From Chitinophagales bacterium (lineage in GTDB: Bacteria > Bacteroidota > Bacteroidia > Chitinophagales > Saprospiraceae): DNA of 64,000 nucleotides. Of this stretch, positions 17,948 to 26,385 are shown one piece after another. The stretch covers positions 1 to 64,000 of the forward strand of contig JAAFJY010000034.1 of assembly GCA_013299105.1 (NCBI GenBank). Reading direction: 5' to 3'. The notes under the pieces are model-generated. The model ran no database searches. It was given only the letters and a program-made list of their open reading frames with translations, and was not told where the DNA came from. Within the stretch, counting starts at the first letter, position 1, and every line of letters starts with the position of its first letter. The translations under genes were made by a program, and so were the position numbers.

Positions 17948-17985
17948 CTATTAACCATTAACAACTAATCATTAACCACTAACCA
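17948..17985 (+). repeat. ACCATTA-type border tract behind pnuC
   Basis: Degenerate heptamers (ttaaccattaacaactaatc, then attaaccactaaccatta) end at the pnuC stop. A nearly identical tract ends at the anti-sigma stop at 52372. Confidence 0.65.
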
Positions 17986-18570
17986 TTATTTTTCCCTCCA
18001 ACGGTACCATCCATACCCCGCCATGATCGTATAAACCAGCATCAAAAAAGCATAAAAAGGCAGGTCCCGGCTCCAACATATATATATGGATATCGTGTCG
18101 ATGAGGATCCAATACAACCAGTTTTCCAAGACCTTGCAGGTGTTGAGGTAGGTGGCCCAAAAACTGAACAGGGTGATCTGTGCGTCCACCCAAGGGTATT
18201 TGGCATCGGTGTAGAGGTCTAAAAAATAACCAAGGGCAAAGCCTAAAAGGGCATTGGCCAAAAGCCCTGGCAAGTGTTTTTGCCAGGGCCAGGAGCTGAT
18301 CTTCAACTGTTCAGCCTGTTTCCATCCCTGGTTCCAAGTGTACCAACCATACACTCCGGCAATCACATAATAAATGTACAAAACTGATTCAGCATAAAGT
18401 TTGCTTTGGTAAAACAGCGCAATGCTCAAAAGCGAATTGAGGATACCAAAAGGCCAACACCAGACCTTTTCATTGGCCGCAAGCAGGATGTAAACCAGGC
18501 CGCAAAGGACGGCGCTGATTTCCAGGAGGGGCATTAGTGAGATCGCAGTTGCAATGGATTTGAGTTCCAT
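17986..18570 (-). CDS. pnuC: Nicotinamide mononucleotide/vitamin transporter PnuC
   Basis: Inner-membrane facilitator of the PnuC family, which takes up nicotinamide riboside or related vitamins for NAD synthesis. The 194-aa product has seven or eight hydrophobic segments and family features: WPFGILNSLLSIALFYQSKLYAE-like helix 2-3, a PWVDAQIT loop, and the terminal NWLYWILIDTISIYICW and MAGYGWYRW stretches. The start at 18570 (MELKSIATAIS) is chosen because everything upstream belongs to a dispersed repeat that also occurs at 48.6 kb. No thiamin or NAD riboswitch pattern was seen upstream, so the substrate cannot be fixed. Confidence 0.88.
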   Translation of the reverse strand: MELKSIATAISLMPLLEISAVLCGLVYILLAANEKVWCWPFGILNSLLSIALFYQSKLYAESVLYIYYVIAGVYGWYTWNQGWKQAEQLKISSWPWQKHLPGLLANALLGFALGYFLDLYTDAKYPWVDAQITLFSFWATYLNTCKVLENWLYWILIDTISIYICWSRDLPFYAFLMLVYTIMAGYGWYRWREK

Positions 18571-18579
18571 AATATCTAG

Positions 18580-18808
18580 CGCTTTGGGAACGAAATAATA
18601 AGCCATTAAATAATTTATGGTTGAAAGCATCCCTAAGGCCCAGCTTCGCAAGAAGCACAAGATTTGTAGCATCGGTCATTCCCACCCATTTCCCAATTGT
18701 TGGCTTCGCAAGAAGCCTAAGGTTTGTGATCCCTTAGGCTTCTTGCGAAGCCAGGACCTGCCCTTGGAATCCAAATTCTACAAAGCTTTTGGCTTCTTGC
18801 GAAGCGCG
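18580..18808 (-). repeat. GNRA-hairpin repeat, copy 1
   Basis: Contains four copies of a hairpin GGCTTC-GCAA-GAAGCC: two in GCAA orientation (18643-18656 and 18702-18717) and two reversed (18737-18752 and 18791-18806). The middle pair forms a longer stem, GGCTTCGCAAGAAGCCTAAG pairing with CTTAGGCTTCTTGCGAAGCC. The whole segment is repeated in reverse orientation at 48.62-48.83 kb, including flanking words such as GGGAACGAAATA and CAAAGC. It overlaps the upstream region of pnuC. Confidence 0.85.
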
Positions 18809-18938
18809 TGCGCTAATGAGATATCAACGTTAGCGTCAACATTTCCTTACACGGATTGGCATTTAAGGGGGGATATGCTTCGATCAAACTCAAGCATTAA
18901 TTCACCCAATATAGGCCACTATTTTGTTCTTGGTCCAA

Positions 18939-19001
18939 CTAGTGGTCCAAATTGTAAATCTGCCCCAAGTTCCACGGGGTATTTGTAATTCGTACCACTA
19001 G
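18939..19001. repeat. Hairpin ending in ACCACTAG
   Basis: A 63-bp imperfect hairpin: left arm CTAGTGGTCCAAATTGTAAAT..CCCC, loop AAGTTCCAC, right arm GGGGTATTTGTAATTCGTACCACTAG. The right arm reappears at 25803-25830 with one change. Confidence 0.6.
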
Positions 19002-19027
19002 GTGAAAGTTTATGTCGTTGAGCCGTC

Positions 19028-19066
19028 CCTTCTTTTCAACCCTTCAACATTTCCACTTTTCAACTA
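19028..19066 (+). repeat. CAAC-type border tract behind the mannosidase gene
   Basis: Degenerate TTTTCAACCCTTCAACAT units end at the stop codon of the minus-strand gene. A matching tract of opposite composition lies on the other side of the gene at 21828-21850. Confidence 0.65.
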
Positions 19067-19068
19067 CC

Positions 19069-21675
19069 TCAATATGTATCCCCGATACTCAACAGCTTCA
19101 AATCCTCCGCACTCAACTTCACTGGCTGTTCAGGATAAAACTCAAGATTGACCACTTGCCCTGGTAACAAATCGAAGTAGTTATCGCTGAACTTTCCTTC
19201 AACCTTGTCGCCAAAATCCAGGAAAATATTTTTCACCAATTGACTGGCAGTCAGTCGGATGTGGTATTTACCTCCTTTTTCAGCCACCAGTTTTTCCACA
19301 ATCACCCCTTTGGGCAGTTGCAGGTTTTTGACCGGATTGAGGTAATGTAAGTTTTGGTAAAACAAGTGCTGGTCATCTTGCAAGTCGATCACCAATACGC
19401 ATTGTTTGGCCAAGGTGCTGTCGCTGATGATGTCTTTGATCGGCAAGCGCAGGGCCTCGGTGCTGGTATTGGCTTTCACTTTCAAGTCCAGGCTTTTTGA
19501 CCACAATGTTTTGCCATTGAAATCGAGCAGGCGCAGGTTGAGTGTGGCATCTTTTGGTGCAGAAAGGTCTGAAACGGCCTTGATGAGCAGGGTACTGTCT
19601 TTTTCCTGCACGGTGGTGATCAGGGGCGAAAAAGCTTTTTTCACAAAAAACTGCATGGCCTTCCAGCGCTGGTAATAATCCGTACTCGACCAGGAAGCCA
19701 CGGGCCAACAATCGTTGATCTGCCAATAAAGTGAGCCCATGCAATAAGGCATGGCTGCCCGGTGGGCCTCTACTGCCATTTTGATGCCTTCGCCTTGCAA
19801 AACCTGCCCCATATAAAGCAGGTGCTCAAAGTTTTTGGGCGTTTGGTAATACTTCTGCATGTAGCTGCGGATGCGCAAATTGCCAATGCCGCTGCGCTGG
19901 TGGGCGGCCATTACAGGCGATTCGATGTCCCAGTCTTCGGATGTTGTATAGGTTTTGACAGTCCTGGATTCAGGGAAAGACTGGAAGCCATACTCACTCA
20001 TGAAGCGCCCCACATAAGTATAATAGTCACTGAAAGGATGCTCGGCGTGCCAAACGCCCCAGTAGTGGATGTCCCCACGTTTGGAGTGGTTATTGGAATG
20101 CACCCCAGGCTGCTCGGTGGGGGAAGAAGGCCAGTAAAAAATATCTTGGTGGTGCGCACCTACGACCGTGGGCAAGAGCTTGTGAAAAATCTCGTCGTAG
20201 GTCTTCCAGATTTTTTTGCGCTGCTCAAAAGTGTATTGCTGTTTCCAGCCCCAGCCCCAAAACTCTTGGTACTGGGCCCAGGCAATGTCGATTTCGTTGT
20301 TGCCACACCAAATGGCGATGCAGGGGTGGTTGCGCAGGCGCTTGACGTTGTAAATGGCCTCTTCCTCCACGTTGCGGATGAAAGCCCGGTCGCCAGGGTA
20401 CATGCTGCAGGCGAACATAAAATCCTGCCAAACCAGCACCCCTTTTTCATCGCACAAGTCATAAAAGATTTCGTTTTCGTAAAAGCCACCGCCCCAAATG
20501 CGCAGCATGTTCATGTTGGATTCGACCGTCGTTTGTACCAATTTTGTGTATTGCTGGTCCGTAAAACGCGGGATGAAGATGTCGTTGGGGATGTAATTGG
20601 CCCCTTTCGCAAAAACTGGGCGGCCATTCAATTCGAAGTAAAAGGAACTGCCTTTGCCATCGGGATCTTCATTTTGTACGATTTTGATTGAGCGCAGACC
20701 TACTTTATGGCTGGTCTCGTCGATGGGATCGCCGTGGTAACTCAGTTCGGCGCGGAGTTCGTAGCGGTAGGGCTCCCCCAATTCGAAGGTCCACCACAAT
20801 TTTGGATCGTGGATATTGAAAGGCAAGTGAAACATGTTTTTGCCCGCCAGCACGTCCACCGTTTGGGTGGCCAGCAGTGTATCGCCGTGAAAAATGCGGA
20901 TCATGGCCCGCTCGGCTACTTTGGATTCTACTTCGCATTGGGCGATGATTTCGGCTTTGTCGGCATTGACTTTGACTTGCTGAAAATACACGTCGGTCAG
21001 GCGAGCCTTGTTCCAGGCACGCAAACGAATGGGGCGATAAATGCCCGAAGTGACCAAGCGCGGACCCCAGTCCCAACCAAAATGGTAGCCGGGTTTGCGC
21101 AAAAACACGCTCACTTTCTGGTCGCTGAGGCCGCCGTTTTCCGATTGGTCGTTGGTAGCAGGCAGGCCATAACCATGTTCTTTCAGTTTTTGCAAACCCA
21201 CTGTGATGGGCGAATGGAAAAAAATACGCAGGCGGTTTTTACCAACTTTCAAGTGCTTCTTGACTTCCTTTTCCCAGGCTATAAAAAAATTGTCGGCCAG
21301 GATGACCAGCTTGTCGTTGAGATAGACATCGGCGTAAGTGTCCAAGCCCAGGCATTCGAGGTTGATGGCATCGTGGGCCAGGGTTTTTTCGTCCACCTCA
21401 AATTCACACTGGTATTCCCAATCTACTTTGTCGACCCACTGCACGTCTTTTTCCTGGGTACGGAAAAACGGATCAGGGATTTTTTCATTGGCCATCAAGT
21501 CAGTGTGTACAGTGCCCGGTACGGTGGCCGACATCCAGTTGCCTTTGCCCGCTTGGCGGAAAGTCCAGTTTTCGCTGAGGATGATCATGTGCGTTTTGGT
21601 CGATTGGGTTTTACAGCCTACCGCGCCCAAACAGGCTGCGGCGACAGTGATGCAGGTCAAAAAATGTTGAAACAT
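19069..21675 (-). CDS. Glycoside hydrolase family 2 beta-mannosidase lipoprotein
   Basis: Exo-acting beta-mannosidase (GH2) that releases terminal beta-mannose from manno-oligosaccharides. The 868-aa form starts with a lipoprotein signal whose lipobox ends LGAVGC, so it is probably membrane-anchored. Next come a jelly-roll sugar-binding domain (ENWTFRQAGKGNWMSATVPGTVHTDL type), an immunoglobulin-like domain and the TIM barrel. The acid/base glutamate is in WCGNNE (about residue 460) and the nucleophile in SEYGFQSFP (about residue 560). The start at 21675 precedes the signal peptide directly. No polysaccharide-utilisation genes adjoin it. Confidence 0.93.
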   Translation of the reverse strand: MFQHFLTCITVAAACLGAVGCKTQSTKTHMIILSENWTFRQAGKGNWMSATVPGTVHTDLMANEKIPDPFFRTQEKDVQWVDKVDWEYQCEFEVDEKTLAHDAINLECLGLDTYADVYLNDKLVILADNFFIAWEKEVKKHLKVGKNRLRIFFHSPITVGLQKLKEHGYGLPATNDQSENGGLSDQKVSVFLRKPGYHFGWDWGPRLVTSGIYRPIRLRAWNKARLTDVYFQQVKVNADKAEIIAQCEVESKVAERAMIRIFHGDTLLATQTVDVLAGKNMFHLPFNIHDPKLWWTFELGEPYRYELRAELSYHGDPIDETSHKVGLRSIKIVQNEDPDGKGSSFYFELNGRPVFAKGANYIPNDIFIPRFTDQQYTKLVQTTVESNMNMLRIWGGGFYENEIFYDLCDEKGVLVWQDFMFACSMYPGDRAFIRNVEEEAIYNVKRLRNHPCIAIWCGNNEIDIAWAQYQEFWGWGWKQQYTFEQRKKIWKTYDEIFHKLLPTVVGAHHQDIFYWPSSPTEQPGVHSNNHSKRGDIHYWGVWHAEHPFSDYYTYVGRFMSEYGFQSFPESRTVKTYTTSEDWDIESPVMAAHQRSGIGNLRIRSYMQKYYQTPKNFEHLLYMGQVLQGEGIKMAVEAHRAAMPYCMGSLYWQINDCWPVASWSSTDYYQRWKAMQFFVKKAFSPLITTVQEKDSTLLIKAVSDLSAPKDATLNLRLLDFNGKTLWSKSLDLKVKANTSTEALRLPIKDIISDSTLAKQCVLVIDLQDDQHLFYQNLHYLNPVKNLQLPKGVIVEKLVAEKGGKYHIRLTASQLVKNIFLDFGDKVEGKFSDNYFDLLPGQVVNLEFYPEQPVKLSAEDLKLLSIGDTY

Positions 21676-22006
21676 GGCAGCTCTGGTCGGTCTGATTTTC
21701 AAGTAGCTTGGTCTTGATTTTTTGCAAGTGGGTCTAAATATCACTTTTTTGCAGCCAGACCGTTACAAAGAACCAAACTTTTGCCTAAATTAGATCGTTT
21801 TTTGAGTAGTAATTCCTGTTAGTTGAATAATTGAGGAGTTGAGGCGCTGAGCAATGTACTTGACAAAAGTTTTGAAAACATCAATAAATATGATAAATGT
21901 GATGCAAGGCTTTTCCAAGACCAGGATCAAAAGCCTATCCACAAGTTCAAAACGCTCCTCACCTTCTCACCCCTCAACTTTTACACTAACTTTTCAAATC
22001 CCGCCT
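21676..22006. other. Divergent intergenic region between mannosidase and rhomboid genes
   Basis: Holds a G-rich tract (21828-21850, ttgaataattgaggagttgagg) belonging to the mannosidase side and a C-rich tract (21951-22000, cctcaccttctcacccctcaa) belonging to the rhomboid side. No ORF before 22007 looks real. Confidence 0.55.
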
Positions 22007-22771
22007 ATGTCGCGCCACCGAAGTGTCATCAGCAATGTATCCCAGCGCTTGTACAGCAGTTTGTCCTTGCCCTTCAGTTTTATGGTTACCATTTGGTTGA
22101 TCCATTGTGTACAGGTATTCCTCAACCTCGATTTAGGGCGCTTCGGTGTTTACCCGCGTGAAGTTTTTGGCTTGCGGGGTATCCTTTTTTCTCCCTTGAT
22201 CCATGCAGATTGGAACCATTTGCTGGCCAATACCCCACCTTTGTTTGTGCTGAGTGCGATGATGCTGTTTTTTTACCGCAGCGTAGCGATTCCAGCCATG
22301 CTTTTGATTTACTTCATGAGCGGGGCTGCGGTATGGACATTTGGGCGCGAGGTGTTCCACATTGGGGCCAGTGGGGTGATTTATGGCTTGGCGGCATTTG
22401 TGTTTTTCAGTGGTGTTTTTCGCCGCAATGTGAAGTCCATTGCCCTGGCCTTGTTGGTAGGCTTCTATTATGGATCAATGGTGTATGGCATTTTCCCCGG
22501 CCAGGAAGGCGTGTCTTGGGAAAGCCACTTGCTGGGGGCGTTGGTGGGCGTTTTTGCCTCTTTTGTTTTCAAGCACAATATTGAAAAGGACGAGATGGCG
22601 CGCCGCCCTTCCTGGGCCGACGACCCTGAATACAATCAACAGCGCTTCTTTTTAGATCGTGATACTTTTGACATGACCAAAGGAGAGCGCGAACTTCGCC
22701 GCCGACAAGAACTGGAAGAAGAGCAGCGCAGAAATGACAATGGCGGCTGGTTTTCTAACCGGAGTTGGTAA
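22007..22771 (+). CDS. Rhomboid family intramembrane serine protease
   Basis: Polytopic protease that cleaves transmembrane substrates within the bilayer. The 254-aa product has about six helices. The catalytic dyad is visible: Ser122 in HIGASGVIYGL (GxSG) and His174 in SWESHLLGALVG. The HADWNHLLANT segment (66-76) is the conserved histidine/asparagine stretch of helix 2. A charged cytosolic tail (about 190-254, rich in Arg and Glu) follows the membrane domain. The start at 22007 is chosen over an upstream ATG because the added residues come from a border tract and are not protein-like. Confidence 0.92.
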   Translation: MSRHRSVISNVSQRLYSSLSLPFSFMVTIWLIHCVQVFLNLDLGRFGVYPREVFGLRGILFSPLIHADWNHLLANTPPLFVLSAMMLFFYRSVAIPAMLLIYFMSGAAVWTFGREVFHIGASGVIYGLAAFVFFSGVFRRNVKSIALALLVGFYYGSMVYGIFPGQEGVSWESHLLGALVGVFASFVFKHNIEKDEMARRPSWADDPEYNQQRFFLDRDTFDMTKGERELRRRQELEEEQRRNDNGGWFSNRSW

Positions 22772-22775
22772 AATT

Positions 22776-22815
22776 GGTTGAAATGTTGAAATGCTTAAAG
22801 TTGAAGAGAGGGGCT
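22776..22815 (+). repeat. GTTG-type border tract behind the rhomboid gene
   Basis: ggttgaaatgttgaaatgct and then aaagttgaagaggg directly follow the stop codon. Composition is the complement of the tract in front of the same gene. Confidence 0.6.
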
Positions 22816-22911
22816 TTGATTATTTTTTTCAAATACTTGTAATTGTAGTCATACAATCAGCGGTCCTTTGCCATTTCATCTTCTGGGCATAAATCCGAAT
22901 GTTTGCCGTTC

Positions 22912-22943
22912 TTTTCAACCCTTCAACTTTTCAACCCCTCAAC
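22912..22943 (+). repeat. CAAC-type border tract
   Basis: Degenerate TTTTCAACCCTTCAACTTTT units ending at the stop codon of the minus-strand gene at 22944. Confidence 0.65.
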
Positions 22944-24155
22944 TTACAGCTTGATTTGCCGAATCAACACCGCACCATTTTGCTCTAAATTGGAGCTGAG
23001 CACCACGGTTTGTTCGCGCATGCCATCGTCAATTGATACGGCAACGGTATTCGGTTTGATTTCACCCAAATCATCGGCGTAAAGGATCAGGAAGTTTTCC
23101 TCAGCATTGAGTTTCACCTGGTAGCGGTTTTTGTTTTTGGTGATTTTCAATTGTTTAGCCAATTGGTGTCCATTAAGAAAAAAAGTCACCACGTCGCCGT
23201 CCTCGGTGCCATTGTCCCAAACACTGAGAGTGATATTGGGACTGGAAACCTGGATGGTACGCTGCAATTGGAGTTTGCGATTGGTATTGCTTGTGGAGGC
23301 TGTTTGCTGTTGTTGGCTGCGAATATTGGCCCTGAGCAGGTTGTTCAGTACTGGTTTTTCCAGCAAAACATTACCTGGAGCGCAGGCTGCGAATCGGCCG
23401 GTTCGCCCTTCGATGTTGCCACTCCAGGCCCCCTCAAGGCCATTGTGTGAGGGGTCGTGGTCGAGTTTCATTTTCATGGTTTTGATGCACCATTTCCACT
23501 CCGGTTCAGACTCTTCGAGGATGGTTTTTTCTTCTACAAAGAGGGAATCGGTGTCTGGATCATGCCGCCATACGATGCTGAAGGTAGCTGTTCCACCATT
23601 GCCTTCTGCTACAATTTTAGATTTTCCCGTACCACCGGAATCTAAGGTGAATTCATAGTAAAAACCATAGCTGCGGTCGGTTTGCGACAAGTGCCCAGCC
23701 CAGGTACCGAGTGGAGTGAAAACCTCATCTTCGGGTTTCTCCAATTGGTTGTCGCCTGATTCTTTTTGCAGTCGGATGGTGCCCGGGGTACAGTTATCGG
23801 CTACCCAATCACCTTGCAGAACCCAGGTGCCATCGCCAGTGGTGCCTAAGCGCAAGCGGGCGTATTTGAGGCACCAACCTCCTCCTTTGGGGCTGATTTG
23901 AATGGCTTCTTGGAGGATGATTTTCCCAGCCTCCCAGGTTCCAATGATCGAAAATTCAGCTGAAGCACTGCCGTCAGCAGTGAAGGAGATGGATTTGCCG
24001 CTGAGGGTAGTGCCTTCCTGCACTAGGTCAAGTTGGTAGGTAAAAGCACTGGGGCGGCCGTTTTGCATGGCCGTGCCCACCCAAAAACCACTCAAGTTTT
24101 GGCCAGCTAAAGATGCTGCGGAGAGCAGAGCAAAAAAGATGTAAACGATTCTCAT
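22944..24155 (-). CDS. Secreted hypothetical protein with duplicated domain
   Basis: A 403-aa exported protein with a clear signal peptide (MRIVYIFFALLSAASLAGQ). Two homologous beta-rich halves (about 20-140 and 148-275) share the pattern GxWxG...YxxxL...GxGxSKIxxxG...WCLKxxxxxL and end with an Ala/Cys-containing CTPGTIRLQK or CAPGNVLLEK strand. The last 115 residues form another beta domain (ITLSVWDNGTEDGDVVTFFL) often seen at the end of Bacteroidota surface proteins. The function is unknown. The repeats resemble a lipocalin-like or substrate-binding beta sheet. It has no operon partner. Confidence 0.72.
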   Translation of the reverse strand: MRIVYIFFALLSAASLAGQNLSGFWVGTAMQNGRPSAFTYQLDLVQEGTTLSGKSISFTADGSASAEFSIIGTWEAGKIILQEAIQISPKGGGWCLKYARLRLGTTGDGTWVLQGDWVADNCTPGTIRLQKESGDNQLEKPEDEVFTPLGTWAGHLSQTDRSYGFYYEFTLDSGGTGKSKIVAEGNGGTATFSIVWRHDPDTDSLFVEEKTILEESEPEWKWCIKTMKMKLDHDPSHNGLEGAWSGNIEGRTGRFAACAPGNVLLEKPVLNNLLRANIRSQQQQTASTSNTNRKLQLQRTIQVSSPNITLSVWDNGTEDGDVVTFFLNGHQLAKQLKITKNKNRYQVKLNAEENFLILYADDLGEIKPNTVAVSIDDGMREQTVVLSSNLEQNGAVLIRQIKL

Positions 24156-24224
24156 AGTATGAAGTTGGGATTGGGGTCAATTATATGACGCCAAAACGCA
24201 GGATGGGTACCCAGCAAGTACGTT

Positions 24225-24355
24225 AGTATTTGAGCTAAAATAAAACGGACGTATTTGCTTTTGAGGGTTAGTAAAAAAAGAACACAACTTCCTTTCATCA
24301 AGTTGCTTACCTTTTTTCAATAACCCCAAATCCGTCCACCTTATTTTTTACGCTC
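24225..24355 (-). repeat. Palindromic 130-bp repeat, copy B
   Basis: Copy in reverse orientation (GAGCTAAAATAAAACGGACG at the left, TCCGTCCACCTTATTTTTTACG at the right). With copy C it brackets the lipoprotein gene at 24418. Confidence 0.85.
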
Positions 24356-24417
24356 CCTTATCCTAATAAAAAACGATAAAAGAAGCAAAAAATGATGAGC
24401 GCAGTGCAGGTTTTGAC

Positions 24418-25206
24418 TCAAAATACCTTCCCTAGGTTGTTGTTTAAGCTGATTTGCAAGCCTTGCGGGTATTTACTGCGAAAATTTTTGATCAATGCCT
24501 CCAATTTAGGATCGGTATCGATGTAGTTGCGGGCAAAAGAAAGGATAGGCTTGTCGATATTAAGCGTTGGAAACTCCAGTCCATTGCTTTCATTGACTTC
24601 AAAATACCCGTAATAGCCTTTGTCAAGGCCAGCGTCGCGGCTGATTTTCACTAGTTCCTGGAGGAATTGATCGGCAACTGTTTTATTACCTTCAGTGTAA
24701 GCCACATAACCCCAAATGGTTTGTTCAGGTACCCGATTGAGGATTGTTTTTTGCAAACGAAAACCATATTGTTCGGGCATATAAAATGAATAGGCAGAAG
24801 ATGTAACGGTAATACTGCCTCTACTAGGCACTACCTTGCCCAGATTGACCGTAAGATTATAGCGCCCTTGGGTCAAGGTTTTCAAATCCAATACTGCCTT
24901 GGCGGGACCGATGCCTTGCTGACATACCTCAGGTGGTAGTACTTTATTGATGTTGAACTCTAGATTGGATCCATTTTGTTTGATGCTTTGATCGATCCCA
25001 TAGTTCAGGCAGTCTTTGTCTTTGATGGTGCTGATGTGTAGCTGGAGGTAACGCTCGGTAGGCTTGAGTACTTCCCAAAGTTTCACATCAAACTCCTTTT
25101 CCACATCTGCCACCAAAATGGGGTCTTTGCCGCCATCCAATTCACATTGGGTGAGCATTAGGCACAGAATGCCCAAGTGCAAACATTGGCGTATTGAAGT
25201 ACTCAT
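24418..25206 (-). CDS. Hypothetical lipoprotein
   Basis: A 262-aa product with a short hydrophobic leader and a cysteine (LCLMLTQC, residues 14-21) that fits a lipoprotein signal, so it is probably attached to the cell envelope. The mature part is mixed alpha/beta. It contains four further cysteines upstream of the middle (DKDCLNYG, PPEVCQQG) and an FSKxY-like tail (FRSKYPQGLQISL). No family is recognised. It is the only gene between two opposed copies of the 130-bp palindrome, so it may have moved as a unit. Function unknown. Confidence 0.65.
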   Translation of the reverse strand: MSTSIRQCLHLGILCLMLTQCELDGGKDPILVADVEKEFDVKLWEVLKPTERYLQLHISTIKDKDCLNYGIDQSIKQNGSNLEFNINKVLPPEVCQQGIGPAKAVLDLKTLTQGRYNLTVNLGKVVPSRGSITVTSSAYSFYMPEQYGFRLQKTILNRVPEQTIWGYVAYTEGNKTVADQFLQELVKISRDAGLDKGYYGYFEVNESNGLEFPTLNIDKPILSFARNYIDTDPKLEALIKNFRSKYPQGLQISLNNNLGKVF

Positions 25207-25275
25207 AAACCGTTCTTTTCAATTGATAAAGTTATAATACCAGTGACTATTCAGTTGAGTAGAACTGGCAGCTCA

Positions 25276-25409
25276 GGGAGCGTAAAGAACAAGGTGGACA
25301 GGTTTGGGGTTAGTGAAAAAAGAAGAGCAACTGACTGAACCGAAGTTGTGTTCTTTTTTTGCTAAACCTCAAAAGCAAATATGTCCACTTTATTTTAGCT
25401 CAAATACTT
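25276..25409 (+). repeat. Palindromic 130-bp repeat, copy C
   Basis: Forward copy: GTGGACAGGTTTGGGGTTAG at the left, AGCAAATATGTCCACTTTAT at the right, inner stem CAACT/AGTTG. It lies just upstream of the lipoprotein gene start. Confidence 0.88.
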
Positions 25410-26142
25410 GTTACATAATCAGGCACATGATCTGGAAGGGCGAATAATTGGCGTAGTTCTCTAGTTGTAGAACGGGGCGAACAAATACATTGCTGCTTGC
25501 AAAGGTAAAAAAAATGGGCATTGCAGCTTGATGCTCACAACGCCCGATGAAATCTATTTGGTTTCTAGGAAGTTTTTTGAAATATTGGGAAAAAACAGCG
25601 ATCTTAAATTGGAGAATTGCAGTGCCACCTGTGATAGGCAAAGATTCAGAAAAATCTGACCTTCGAGCCAGCGGTTCAAATTTTAATTACGCTCTAAGTT
25701 TCGCGGCCTCTTTGTTTCCGCAACTGCGTTGCTCGTCGGTCAAATAGTCCACTATTTTTCCTCCTCGCGCCTTGCCACGAAGCCAAATAGCCTCCCAGAA
25801 CTTAGGGGCTATTTGTAATGCGTACCACTAGAAAGTCAGGTTGCCAGATGGCGGTGTTTAAGCCGATTCTCGAAAAAACTCAACAAATCGGAAACGAATG
25901 GCTTGTTTTTCACCCTACCGGATGGTGGATTTTTTTTGAGTTTTTTGACAAAAGGCTAAAAAATGAAAAACATACACACTGGAAACTTCGGAGAAATTTC
26001 TGTAGCCGTGAATTTTGTAATGGACAACATTGCTGGGTGACATTGACTGACCAACATTCGGGGACCTACAGGCCGCTAAACATGATGTTGACATTTATGC
26101 TACCGCCGTTGGGGGGCGTACAGCCCGCCAGCGTGGTGTCTT
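25410..26142. other. Gene-free stretch with repeat debris
   Basis: No supported gene. Contains a CTAAGTTTCGCGG...CCACGAAGCC...AACTTAG imperfect inverted repeat (25694-25805), the ACCACTAG end shared with 18.98 kb (25803-25830), and short stem-forming GGGACCTACAGGCCGCT and GGGCGTACAGCCCGCC words near 26060-26130. Confidence 0.5.
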
Positions 26143-26300
26143 TTGACCACGAAGTGGGCCTATTCTGATAATTCTTTCAAATTCTGCTTTAGAAAAATTT
26201 GGTCAACGTCACGCAAGAAATTCTGTAGTTCTGTAATTTTGAAAATTCTGGTTCAGACAAAAACACTTCGCTGGATCGTTGAGACCGCGTTCTCCGAAGT
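26143..26300 (+). repeat. Dispersed 155-bp repeat, copy 1
   Basis: Matches 31713-31879 in inverted orientation. Shared words include GCGGGCCTATTCTGA-like, AATTCTTTCAAAT, GGTCAACGTCAC, GAAAATTCTGGTT and GTTGAGACCGCG. It ends about 85 bp before the cyanophycinase start. Confidence 0.75.
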
Positions 26301-26385
26301 TTTTAATACACATTATTTTAATAAATGCAAATTCCGTGTTACTTTAGGCGGTAGCAAAAAATCCCTAACTCAACAACGTATTGGT

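Larger units (their letters stand above)
17226..17985. other. Long intergenic region with palindromes and border tracts
   Basis: No ORF here looks real. The region holds a G-rich border tract (17447-17469, gagaagttgaggagttgag), and two copies of a GTACAAGTC...GACTTGTAC palindrome (17690-17711 and 17846-17867). It also holds an inverted pair of (A/G)CGTC-TCTGACG type (about 17721-17733 and 17799-17811). An AACCATTA-type tract (17948-17985) lies behind pnuC. Confidence 0.6.

Noticed and set aside
18617-18988. 123-codon ORF in the GNRA-hairpin repeat (and 48651-48854)
   Set aside because: The encoded residues come from the repeated hairpins, and both copies' frames break outside the repeat.
18571-19068. 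Riboswitch before pnuC
   Set aside because: No thiamin box (CTGAGA, ACCTGA) or other known aptamer pattern seen. The region is filled by the hairpin repeat.
20707-21717. 336-codon plus-strand ORF
   Set aside because: Antisense to the well-supported beta-mannosidase gene; composition is not protein-like and no family is recognised.
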